Of a stretch of DNA of 64,000 nt, positions 24,041-33,900 are shown piece after piece; positions within the stretch are counted from its first letter, which is position 1, and each line of letters starts with the position of its first letter. A program made the translations under genes and the position numbers. The DNA is from Selaginella moellendorffii (lineage: Eukaryota; Streptophyta; Lycopodiopsida; Selaginellales; Selaginellaceae), in the NCBI RefSeq assembly GCF_000143415.4, contig NW_003314361.1:427115-491114 (forward strand), read 5' to 3'. The notes below the pieces were generated by a model, which saw only the letters and a program-made list of their open reading frames with translations, was not told the DNA's origin and made no database searches.

Positions 24041-25048
24041 CATTATCATGGTACAAAAAGGTAACAAAAACTCCCAAGTATGGAGCCAAGGAGTGACAAA
24101 ACCGGACCACGAAGCAACTCTCGAGCATACAGCCCAAGGAGCGAAGGGACAGGAGCCCGGAGTGACTTGGAACAGTTCTAAAGCAACTAGCATCCCAATG
24201 TTAAAACCAACATGCAAAACAGAGCCAAATGAAGTCTAGTGCTATTTCGGCATACCAGTGGCCTAACGCAAGGACATGGGTACTCCATCAGCTAGCATGG
24301 AATGGAACTTGGGCTTAGACCTAAGCCGGATGTAGAACAAGGACAAGCATGCAAGCGGGAGCTAGATTATGCCTTAGGTTGGTCAGCCATGCCCGACCTA
24401 CCCACTATCCCTATTATACATTTGGAACCCCCCCCACAGGCCCCCCCCCCCGCCCCCGCCCCCCCCTTGAGGAACACATGCTTTGGGATTTCATCCCAAG
24501 CCTCCCTTAGTATCAGGAGTTAGTCTCTGGGACAAGTTCGAAACTTACTAAATATGGAATGGTGCTAGATTGCAAATTTGGACATGGGACGAATACCATT
24601 GTATTCAGGCTGATCTCTACATTCTGTAGATATGCCAAATGAGCAAATCTGGACACTTTCCATAAATAGCATTTGGGACTAAAATGAGACTAACACTAAG
24701 GTATGATAGCGAAGGTGTTTAGCAGACATGGTAAGCTATCATTTAGTGAATATTGAGGGACCAATCTCAATATTGCAGGGGTTCCCAACACTAACAAGTG
24801 CAAGTCAACAACATGAGTTTCTCGTCACCGTGCTAAGTATGCTTGACTAAATGACAATGTAAGATTTCCTTCCTTAGTGTCTTTCTGGTCTAAGTGCACA
24901 TGTGATGACTAGTTTCTCAACTAACTTAGGTGGAGACTGATAACGGGTCCAGCAATACCAATTTCCTACCATCATAGCAGTAAGGATAGAATATCCGAAA
25001 GGTTTAGCTGACAGGTAACTTTCGATACCTAAAGTCACATTTGCGACA
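24041..25048 (-). repeat. Family A LTR (minus orientation)
   Basis: It matches the LTR at 26585 in reverse complement, ending at its terminus (minus-strand TGTCGCAAATGTGAC) at 25048. The opposite end is deleted: sequence passes from internal GGTACAAAAAGGTAACAAAA directly into the middle of the LTR, and the primer-binding site and last ~300 bp are missing compared with 31200-31500. It contains the C-run block near 24427-24470. Confidence 0.7.
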
Positions 25049-26584
25049 CTTATGGATGTGTTGAGAAGGATATTGGGGGTTGTCCCATGATTTCTTCTTT
25101 AGCATTGAAATTAGTTTAAGCAAAACTCATGATCATTGTTAAGCAAAACTTGGCTATAAACTTCTTCGAGCTTTTGGTTTTTTGAGTTTTCATGCTCATT
25201 GTCCCATTTGTAAAGAGTTGTTAGGGAAAGCATTTTAGCTCATTAACTTTGATGTTGAAATTCGTATTTGCATTTGGCAATCATTAATGATTATTGACTG
25301 TCATCTAGGATAGTTGATTATCTTTGTCAAAAGTTTTACTTGATTATTGTTGGTATAGAATGATTTGCCGTTCTTCGGGATGGTGGATTCCTTTTTTGAC
25401 AATGATTATGCATCTCTTTATTAATGAGATAATTGATGATCTTTCATGATGGTTAGTTGTTCTCTTTGATGGCTTTTGGCTGTTCACAATACCATATGTT
25501 TTTTATGGTTTGCTCTGGATTAGACTCTTGGGTTTGAGACATCAATAGGATGTTGTTGACACTTGCTTAAGCAACTTTGGTTCTTTAGTATTATTGACTG
25601 GAATCTATTCAAATTGGTTAGTGTGATAGTTGGCTTGAACGAGTGTTTGTTAGTCTTACCATATTCATTCTGTTCTATTGATTGTTGCTCAAGTTAGTTC
25701 TAATAGATTTGGATGTTATGTCCTTTGGATGATACAGTCGCAAGCATTTTGCTTGTCAGTCAATGATACTTTGTTATCTTTAGTAAGTTTTTTAGCATAT
25801 TATCTACCATCTTTGGTAGTTAAGTTTCATCATTGAGTTTCCTCGATGATATACTTACTATTGAATTTTGTTGGATAGTAATTTCTATGTTTACCAATTA
25901 TGATAATCTTGGTGGTTCCTATACTAAAATATTGGTTTATTAGATAATAACCTACTTGGAATACTTTTGTGTTCTCATCTAAGATTTATCACTGATAATT
26001 AAGTCTCTTCAATATCATTGTTTATGACTTTGATATTGTCCATTTATTGATCTTTGAGTTTGGGCCAGTATAGGCAGATTGGCTTCGGCATTTCGTGTGC
26101 ATGGTGAAATCTTTAGTTATGGGGTAGTTATTGTTGACTGGTCACATAACCTGCCTCAATGTCGATGTTCCTTATTCTGTAAAAAGGGTGTGACCATGTA
26201 AACAACTCTAACTACTTGTTTATAGTAGTTTATTTAAACTTTACCAACAGGTTTGGTTTCTTTGCTTATGAGGGTTGGGGCCTCTGGCTTCTCTCTCTAT
26301 ATCCCTGCAGGCAGAGGTGTATCACACTTTTGTAAGCTGGGTGACACCCAGAGTAGCAAGAGTGGCTAACTCCGTTGGTCATTTCCTTGTCAATGACGGA
26401 CGGAAGGTGTTTGAGTTGGTAGCACATTCGCGTTAGACAAAGAGGTTACCTTAACTCATTTAAGTTGGTGCATTTGTCACATAGTATGAATATTGTGAAC
26501 TTTTTTTGGAGTTATTTCCTTGGCGGTATTCTAGACAGAAGTATGCATTGATGAGGACGTCGATTTTCTTTAAGGGGGGGAGAG
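25049..26584 (+). mobile_element. Family A non-coding internal region, plus orientation, ending in a polypurine tract
   Basis: The reverse complement of parts of 19306-20800, so the two arms form a large inverted repeat around the 24-25 kb LTR. It ends with TTTAAGGGGGGGAGAG at about 26569-26584, a polypurine tract directly before the LTR start. No coding potential. Confidence 0.65.
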
Positions 26585-27131
26585 TGTCACAAATGTGACT
26601 TCGGGTATCGAAAGTTATCTGTTGGCCAATCCTTACGGACACTCTTTTTTGACTACCATAACGGTAGGAGGTTGGTATTGTTGGATCCTTTATCAATCTC
26701 TACCTAAGTTAGTTGAGAAACTGGTCTTCACGTGTGCACTTAACCAAATGAGCACAAGGACAGAATTCCTAAGTGCTATTAGTCAAGCATACTTGACTTG
26801 GTTAGAGAAACTCATTCATTGACTTGCACTTGCTAGTGTTGGGAACCCTTGCGATATTGAGTTTGATCCCTCAATATTTGCTAAATGATACCTTACCGTG
26901 TTTGCCAAACACCCTTGCTGGTCGGGCATGGCCAACCAACCTGAGGCATAATCTAGCTCCTACTTGCATGCCTATCCTTATTCTATATTCAACTTGGGTC
27001 TAAGCCCAAATTCCATTCCATGCTAGCTGGTGGAGTACCCATATCTTCATGTTAGGCCACCGGTATGCCAAAATAGTGACAGACTTCGTTTGGCTCCATT
27101 TTGCATGTTGGTCTTGGCATTGGGATGCTAA

Positions 27132-28292
27132 TGTAAGCCACAAATTTTTCCTTTCCAATTTGCCAGCTTACCTCGTCTATCCGTCCAACACTACCTTGGT
27201 TTTTGCTAAGTTCCTTTGCCAAGGTTCTCGCCTATAGTACCAGCTCCTACTTGGTCTCAGCTACTCACTACACGAGCAACGGAGTGTTAGCCATCCATCC
27301 ACGGATTCCCAAATCACTCCCAATCCCCCTCCCCGGGTTAGACTGGACTTAAGGTTTGGCTATACTCCCCGCAAGCACAAGCAGCCAAGCACACCAAGCT
27401 TCCAGGTTCCTAACATCCCTTGGTACCACAAGACTTGATCATGGGACCCTCTAAATCCCAAGTCTTGAGTGCAACACTTGCTTCGGGACGCCGGGGTGAA
27501 ACACCGTGGCCTAAGCGGCCCGGTGTGGGTACCTCTACCCCCCCACTTCCATCCCGAAGAAAGGCCCAAGCCCTTAGGAAGGGCGAGGACCAATGAGCCG
27601 CATGGTACTCAAGTGGGGCACCACTCCACATGAGCCGGGAGCACCGCAATCGGTTTCCCTTTCGAGAGTGGGAGCTACTCTTAAGCACTTCCTTGGATGG
27701 CCCCTCCGGCACCAACCAAGTCCATGCTCACTCCCACCCAAGGTCCCTCGGTCTCAATCCCAACCTCAAGTCAGTTTGGGAGCCCCACTGGAGAGTCCCT
27801 TCTAAACTGGTTCCTGGACCTCACTATCCCTACTATACTTTTGGAACCCCCTGCAGCCCCCCCCCCCTGGGAGACGCACACTTTGGGCTTTCACCCCTTG
27901 ACCCGTATTAGTATTTGGACTTAGTCTCTGGCTTGATCTCGGACCCGATTTCGGATCCGACTTCGGATTCGGTCTCGGACTCGATCTCGGACTCGATCTC
28001 GGACCCGATCTCAGACCCGATCTCAGACCCGACCTCGGACTCGACCTCGGACTCGGTCTCGGACCCGATTTCGGATCTCGGACTCCGTCTCGAACTCGGT
28101 CTCGAACTCGGACTCGAACTCGGTCCCCGAGTCGGTCTCGGACTCAATTCCGGACTCTATCTTGAACTCGGTCCTAGAGTCGGTCTTGGACTCGATTTTC
28201 AACTTGGTCCCATCCGATGAACTCTTTGTCATTTTGGTCATGCTTTCGGGGTTCCTTTAGCCTACGACATCTCGGCGAGTTGATTCCTTACA
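27132..28292 (-). repeat. Solo LTR of family C with 5-bp target duplication
   Basis: Exactly bounded insertion of 1,161 bp starting TGTAAGCCAC and ending TCCTTACA. It is flanked by GCTAA (27127-27131) and GCTAG (28293-28297), and the intact family A site reads GGGATGCTAGTTG. The perfect TGTAAG/CTTACA ends, 5-bp duplication and lack of coding sequence define a solo LTR. Minus orientation is inferred from the core module it shares with families A and B (about 27825-27905). A degenerate hexamer array lies at 27930-28200. Confidence 0.82.
27930..28200. repeat. Degenerate CTCGGA-type hexamer array in the family C LTR
   Basis: Dozens of variants of CTCGGA/CTCGGT/CCCGAT with period 6. Translations give Ser-Asp or Glu-Ser runs that are not real proteins. 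A similar array is at 44905-45210. Confidence 0.85.
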
Positions 28293-28599
28293 GCTAGATA
28301 GTTTAGGATTGTTCTAGGTCGTTCTGTGCTCTTGTCCCTTCACTCCTTGGGTTGTATGCTCGAGAGTCGTTTCATGCTCTAATTCCATTGCTTCTTGGCT
28401 CCATGTTTGGAGTTTGGCACTGTTCCTTCATTCAGTGGCCCAAGGCCCTGAAACTCAGGTTCCGAACCACTCTCCTTTGGACACATAACATGTGACATGT
28501 GGCATATGACATGTGGCATATGGAAGGTTTAGGTTCCGCTTCATGGTTATCCTATGGTAAATCATTATAGGATAAAGGGTAAAAACCACGTGCGCTACA

Positions 28600-28667
28600 A
28601 GGGGTGTGGTCATGTAAACTACGTAATCTATCGACAAAGATATTGATCTTCTCTAAGGGGGTGAGAA
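28600..28667 (+). mobile_element. Remnant of family A internal region with polypurine tract
   Basis: 68 bp resembling the start (GGGTGTGGTCATGTAAAC) and the end (GATCTTCTCTAAGGGGGTGAGAA) of the 3' internal block near 26186-26584, with the middle deleted. It lies between two plus-oriented LTRs. Confidence 0.6.
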
Positions 28668-29480
28668 TGTTGCGAATATGACTTCGAGTATCGAAAGATA
28701 TTTGTCGGCCAATCCTTATGGACACTTTCTCCTTATTGCCATAACGGCAAGAGGTCGGTATTGTTGGTTCCCTTTATTAGCCTCTCTTGTCCAAGTGTTA
28801 GTAAACTGCACTTAGCATTTGTATTTAGTCAGATGAGTATAAGGATGGAATTCCTAAGTGTCTACTTAGCCAAGCATACTTGGTGCGGCTTATTAATTTT
28901 CTTTTGCTTTGTCTTACATTGTCTTGGCAAGAACCCTTGTGTATTGAGATTAGTCCCTCAATATCGCTGCATGATAGCTTACCGTGTCTGCCAAACACCC
29001 TCGCTATCATGGCCTTTGTGTTAGTTTTATTTCAGCCCCAAATGCTATTTATGGGAAGTTTTTAGATTTGCTCATTTAGCATATTTACAGAATGTAGAGA
29101 TTGTCTTGAACACAATAGTGTTCATCCCTTATCCAAATTCACAATCTAGAGATATTCTATATTTAGTAAGTTTCAAGCTTGTCTAAGAGATTAACTACTA
29201 ATACTAAGGGAGGCTTGGGGAGAAAGCCCAAAGCATATGTTCTTCAAGGGGGGGGGGGGGGGGGTCCAAATATATAGTAAAGATAGTGGTTGGAATGCAT
29301 GTCCAACCACCTGAGATATTAGTTTGGCTCCTGTGGGTTGTGTTGCTCTTTGTTTTGCATTCAGCTTAGGTCTAAGCTCAAGTTCCATGCTGCTCTAGTC
29401 AGTGGGGTACCCTCCTCCTTGCATTAGGCCACTAGTATGCCAAAATTGTGCCAAACACTGTCTGACACCATTTTACGTGC
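28668..29480 (+). repeat. Family A LTR (plus), truncated
   Basis: It starts TGTTGCGAATATGACTTCGA and follows the family A LTR through the G-run block at about 29250-29265 and the CCATGCTGCT..GTACCC block. It is lost at about 29480, where plus-oriented internal sequence begins. Confidence 0.65.
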
Positions 29481-30503
29481 AGATGTTAAATACGGAGAGC
29501 TGGTGTTTGTGGGATTGTATTGGACCCTCATTTTGTAATGTAATGGGTTTGGAGTTTGGCTCCAAATTCATGTGCGTTACAGTTGTATTTAGTATGTGGT
29601 GTTGAATTACATTAAGTCTTGGATGTGGTGATTTACTCCTTGATGATGTGTTATTTATAATTGAGTATTACTAAAACTTTAGTCTCGAATACTAAATAAA
29701 ATATCTTCAACTTTGGTTGGCTTGGTTGCTAGAGAGTTTTAGATAGTGTTTCACTCTTGCTTTCTATTAGTTTTGTTATGGTGTTGATACCAATAAAGTG
29801 ATGCTTTGTCATTAACATTGTTGATATTGAAATTAGAGTGAGATAAAGTGTCTCTTTGTAAAATTAATATTGAGTTTCATTAGTCTTAATACAGATAATG
29901 TTAATAATGTGGCTGTAGCTTTATGTTATTAGCATTCATATATTTACTAGTTAGCAATTATGTTAGTGTGCAAATGAGCTGAGTAGTAAGTTGAGTTAGT
30001 TGTGTTCTAAACAAGATTGTTTAGTAAAGGTTGAGTTTGAGCTTTTCCTTGAAAAGTGATTTAATCGTGGATTATACTAACTTTATAAGAGGAAAATTTA
30101 TTGATTGATATTGAAGATGTTGGTTTTTTATTAGATTTGATTTGGGATATATTGATCATTAATGATTCTTTTTGTGTTTGTTATAAAGTGAGTTACATCT
30201 TATTATGTATAGATGGATTCATGGAGGATCTTTTGGAAATCACTTGTTGAGTATAACTTCATTATGCTTAGATTTTGGATTGATGTAAATATACTCTTGA
30301 TTAGCTTTTGTATTATAAAATTTAGTTTATGAATATGTTAAAGAGGATATTGTGGGTTGTATTATGATTTCTTCTTTAGCATTAAAGCTAGTTTATGTGA
30401 GACTTATGATCATTGTTAGGCAAGATTTGGTTATAGGCTTTTTCAAACTTTTAGTCCTTTGATTTTTATGCTCATTATTCCATTTATTAGGAGTTGTTAG
30501 AGA
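29481..30503 (+). mobile_element. Family A non-coding internal region, plus orientation
   Basis: Reverse complement of parts of about 20600-21600, for example the segment with GATATTGTGGGTTGTATTATGATTT shared in order with 25070-25110. No genes. Confidence 0.55.
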
Positions 30504-31369
30504 AGGCAATCCAACACCAAACTACTCAAGGAGCAATAGCAAGGTTCCCTAGAAAAACAAATTAAGCATTGTAACTCAAAGCTTCCAATAGTAAGCCTAA
30601 ACAAAATGTTTTAGCGCTTTACCACTATCCATTCCACAACTCACCACTTGTAAGACCATCATACCCAACATGCATCAAGATAGGAACTCTTGATTGCACA
30701 ATGTGAACATAAGCAATGTGTCATACCTCATTGTGAATCATCTCTCCAAAGAGAGAAATGATTTACGTGTTTGATCCTTCGTCCTTAACGACTATCTTTT
30801 CAATCTCATTTTTGATTAAACTTTAAGTTTGCTTTTGCACTACCTTCAGTCCAATCCAAAAAAAGTTTATGAGAGAGCACGATAATGACTACTTGAATCA
30901 ATAGACTAATCCCTACAGTTTTGATCGTTTCACTTGTAATCATGCCTAGGAAGGATCCACTAGTGCCATACTAAACAGCTATAAACTAGTTTATTTGCCA
31001 CTCATAGCAAACCCAGGGAGGTTTGCTTTCACCTATAGTACAAGGAACAACTTATGGAACCACCGAGAGGCTAATATTAATTCTGCCAACTCAAAGAGTA
31101 ACCTTGAGTTGCTAATATACCTCACTCACGAGCCTAAGCACAAACTCGTGTTAAACGGAACAACTCAATCCCTTTTATGAGCCAAGAGCAAACTCATATT
31201 ATCACGGTACAAAAAGGTAACAAAAACCATACCCAAGGAAAGATTGTGAAGCCTTTGCACCAAAACGTGTACCCACTCAGATCATCATTTTCATCTTTGC
31301 ATATGCAACGAGACTAGTTGCCCAATCTCATTGGATAACACTCACTAAGATGTATCCTTTAATACCAAA
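30504..31369 (-). mobile_element. Family A 5' internal region with primer-binding site, minus orientation
   Basis: It repeats 23350-24040 in the same orientation (AATCCAACACCAA.CTACTCAAGGAGC onwards) and continues to the LTR edge at 31370. Read on the minus strand, TTTGGTATTAAAGG directly follows the LTR end TGCTACA. This is close to the initiator-Met primer-binding site form TGGTATC. Confidence 0.6.
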
Positions 31370-31716
31370 TGTAGCACACGTGGTTTTGACCCTTTATCCT
31401 ATGGTGATTTACCATAGGATAACACCACGAAGCGGAACCTAAACCCTTTTTATGCCACGTGACATATGCCATGTGTCCAAAGGACAATGGTGTGGAACCC
31501 GAGGTTCAGGAACTTGGGTTCCCAAGCATGGAGCCAAGAAGTGACGGAATTGGATCACGGAGCAACTCCTGAGCATACAGCCCAAGGAGAGAAGGGACAA
31601 GAGCCTGGAGCGACTTAGAATAGTCCTAGAGTAACCAGCATCCTATTGCCAGGACCAGCATGCAAAACGGGGCCAAACGGAGTCTAGCGCTATTTTGGCA
31701 TACCGGTGGCCTAATG
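31370..31716 (-). repeat. Family A 5' LTR (minus), first half, split by the Mutator-like element
   Basis: Minus-oriented LTR from its terminus (minus strand ...CACGTGTGCTACA) up to TACCGGTGGCCTAATG. The sequence continues after the 11.8 kb insertion at 43482 with GCCTAATGCAAGGACATGGG, exactly as in the uninterrupted copy at 24258-24285. Confidence 0.8.
31709..31716. repeat. Left 8-bp target-site duplication of the Mutator-like element
   Basis: GCCTAATG directly before the element, repeated exactly at 43482-43489. A ninth base would mismatch (G/C), so a 9-bp duplication with one change is also possible, as is usual for MULEs. Confidence 0.82.
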
Positions 31717-31775
31717 GGGGATGGTCCAAAGTTGAGTTGAGCTCATGAGTTGAGCTCAATTCAACACAAGTCAAC
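31717..31775 (+). repeat. Left terminal inverted repeat of the Mutator-like element
   Basis: Starts GGGGATGGTCC and contains TTGAGCTCATGAGTTGAGCT, an arrangement mirrored at the right end. About 12 of the first 20 bases match the right terminus, and the TTGAGCTCA palindromes match better. Confidence 0.65.
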
Positions 31776-32072
31776 TCAAGTCAACATAGTCAATAAGAAA
31801 TATTACAAAGGAGATCTAAATTGAACAAATGAAGGTTCTAGCAAACTTTAAAATATTAAAATACGTAAATATCTAAGTTAAAAGTTTCTATAAGATTGAA
31901 TTGTTTAAAAAAGACAAAGTTCATGAGAACCTATCTTTTATAAAACTATATTATTTTATTATGACAACTGTTACAGCTGTCATATTTGATTTGACTACTT
32001 AATATTTTGAATACTTTTACAGCTGTAGATACTATTCCTTCATTCAAAAGAGTTTTTAGGGTTCTTGAGAAG

Positions 32073-32321
32073 ATGGGAAGCAAGGAAAATACAAGATCTG
32101 TGAGTAAGAGTTGTAGTGCAAAGGAATGTGAGAATGTTAATTTTGTTTCACTACCACAATCTCCATATTACACTCCTGGTCTTTATTACCCATCTGGGAA
32201 TGTGGAGACCACTATCACGATTGATAAAAATGCTCCTGTTACTTCTGAAACAACAGTCCAGAGCAAGAGAAATGAAGAAATGAACAGCACAGCGGAAAGC
32301 ACCAAGAAATCTACTCCATAA
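32073..32321 (+). CDS. Small hypothetical protein of the Mutator-like element
   Basis: 82 aa from the ATG at 32073 to TAA. Polar, Ser/Thr/Asn-rich, with a central SPYYTPGLYYPSG segment and a basic/acidic tail; no signal peptide or membrane segment. An AG acceptor-like site (TTTTACAG, ending at 32021) precedes the ORF, so it may be a terminal exon of a longer gene. I recognise no family. Its place next to the left terminal repeat, transcribed inward, makes it an element gene if it is expressed. Confidence 0.4.
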   Translation: MGSKENTRSVSKSCSAKECENVNFVSLPQSPYYTPGLYYPSGNVETTITIDKNAPVTSETTVQSKRNEEMNSTAESTKKSTP

Positions 32322-33026
32322 AACTTTCTATGACATTTGTAATTTACATATTAATTCATATTAAAAACTCTATTGCTTGCCTATATCGCAATCCTCTCAT
32401 ATGATAAGACCAAGGTATATTTTGCAGTGAATCCTCATTAAAAGTTTTTGGGAATTGTTTGTAAATAATGATAAAAGAAATCAAAATCTTTCGAAAGACT
32501 CAAAAGTAATATCACATCAAAGAATCAACTTTATCTACACTTCCAAGACTAAAAGGCAATCTCACATGAGAGAATGGTAGCGTGCCAACGTGCTCTACCA
32601 CTATAATGTGGTCTATATTTCCTTGCAATTTATTTCCGTAGACATTTGGCATGTGTAGAAAAGAATATATGTGTAGCAAAGTAGGATTCATCATAATGAT
32701 AGAGCATGTGTATACACGATAATCTAAAATTCTAGAAGCTCTTATGTTTACAAGAAAGCTATGATTATGAAGCCCCATTTCCAAGACTGACATTTAAAGA
32801 ATCTGAGTATTGTCAGTGTCATAATAAATAAACCTCATTCCCAAGAATCTGAGTAATGTCAGTGTCATAATAAATAAACCTCGTTCCCAAGAATCTGAGT
32901 ATTGTCAGTGTCATAATAAATAAACCGCATTCCCAAGACTAAAACTTAGTATATAAACTATCTAGAAAAGTTATAGTCATTGTAGGTTTTTTGTTCTCCT
33001 TGAGCTCCTTAGAAGTTTATATTGAA
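32322..33026 (+). other. Upstream region of the C2HC gene with a 46-bp tandem repeat
   Basis: AT-rich. Three head-to-tail copies of a 46-bp unit (AATCTGAGTATTGTCAGTGT...) lie at 32800-32937. A TATA-like AGTATATAAACT follows at about 32948-32959, about 70 bases before the ATG at 33027. Probably the promoter of the next gene. A 93-codon minus-strand ORF (32512-32793) has no recognisable features. Confidence 0.5.
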
Positions 33027-33572
33027 ATGGCTCAAAGGAGACCCATTGCTAATCGTACTTGGCCCCCCAGCATTTCATATCAATCTCCACCTCCATCCCC
33101 AAGTTCTACCAACATTCCACCTTCACCTCTACGTAACAATCCTTTTTCTGCTGAGGGCTCTAGTGAAGCTGAATTAGAGCTCCCTATATGTGAAATTCCG
33201 GATCTTGCTACTAGAGAGGGATTGCCTTTAGCGCTTCAAGAGCAATGCCACATGTTTTTGCAAGATCTTGCTCCTGACATGGCAGGACTACTTGAAAGCA
33301 CAGAACGCTATTACATTCGGTGTCCAATATGCTACTTTTTCTTGGACAAGACAAATGGCTCTATGGGTTTACAAACTTTTCTTGAGCATTGTAAGAATTG
33401 CCCAACGGCAGGTCTGGAAAATGTGCACATGTGGATGTACAATAGATTCAAGAATGAGTTACAGACACATACCCACTATCGCTTCATGGTGAGGAACAAC
33501 ATCCCCTTGGGAAACACTACATTGGCTAGTGCAAAATATGGGGTTTTTAGGCCACCCTATAGTGGAATGTAA
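33027..33572 (+). CDS. C2HC zinc-finger-like protein of the Mutator-like element
   Basis: 181 aa from the ATG at 33027; the longer frame upstream has no ATG. The N-terminus is Pro/Ser-rich. Around residues 106-132 is a putative zinc site, CPICYFFLDKTNGS..., then EHCKNC (C-x2-C then H-x3-C). It is followed by a helix MYNRFKNELQTHTHYRFMV. The minus-strand protein at 42487-42939 has the same order (CPIC...HC..TH, then KTEMETHEYY), so the two are probable paralogues. The stop overlaps a good donor (AAT|GTAAGA at 33570), and a possible second exon near 33657-33774 encodes a third version of the helix (YKMLKEEMATHKRYKVMV). The true C-terminus is therefore uncertain. A DNA- or protein-binding role is inferred. 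Confidence 0.6.
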   Translation: MAQRRPIANRTWPPSISYQSPPPSPSSTNIPPSPLRNNPFSAEGSSEAELELPICEIPDLATREGLPLALQEQCHMFLQDLAPDMAGLLESTERYYIRCPICYFFLDKTNGSMGLQTFLEHCKNCPTAGLENVHMWMYNRFKNELQTHTHYRFMVRNNIPLGNTTLASAKYGVFRPPYSGM

Positions 33573-33900
33573 GATCTAGAATTACTTTACTATACTATAG
33601 TATTGTCACTATTAAAAGAAAAAATATAATAAAATGATATTAGTTGTAGGTAACATACCTTGTTCTAGAAGGTGCTATCATATCATATACAATTGTTTAC
33701 AAAATGTTGAAGGAGGAGATGGCAACACACAAACGCTACAAAGTGATGGTGACAGGTGAGAATGATAATCTATAATTATGGTATCTGACACTGACATTGA
33801 CATCTGACAATTTTACTGACATCTGACAATTTTACTGACATCTGACACTTTCACTGACATCTAACATATAACAAGCTTTCCATTTTATGTAAGGATGCAA
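33573..33900 (+). other. Possible downstream exon and 21-bp repeat between convergent genes
   Basis: Holds the exon-like piece at about 33657-33774. From 33785 to 33866 there are four to five imperfect copies of an ACTGACATCTGACAATTTT-type unit. The methyltransferase gene ends at 33901 from the other side. Confidence 0.4.

Larger units (their letters stand above)
26585..28599 (+). repeat. Family A 3' LTR (plus) carrying a nested solo LTR
   Basis: It begins TGTCACAAATGTGACTTCGG after the polypurine tract and ends ACCACGTGCGCTACA at 28599. Removing the nested insert (27132-28292 plus one copy of the 5-bp duplication) leaves an LTR of about 850 bp. Compared with the 18.2 kb copy, the middle segment between GCTATCAT and TGGTTGGCC is deleted. 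Confidence 0.75.

Noticed and set aside
27360-28241. Several overlapping long ORFs with Ser-Asp, Glu-Ser and Gly-Leu runs on both strands
   Set aside because: They are translations of the period-6 array and GC-rich LTR sequence in every frame, with no domain and no splice structure.
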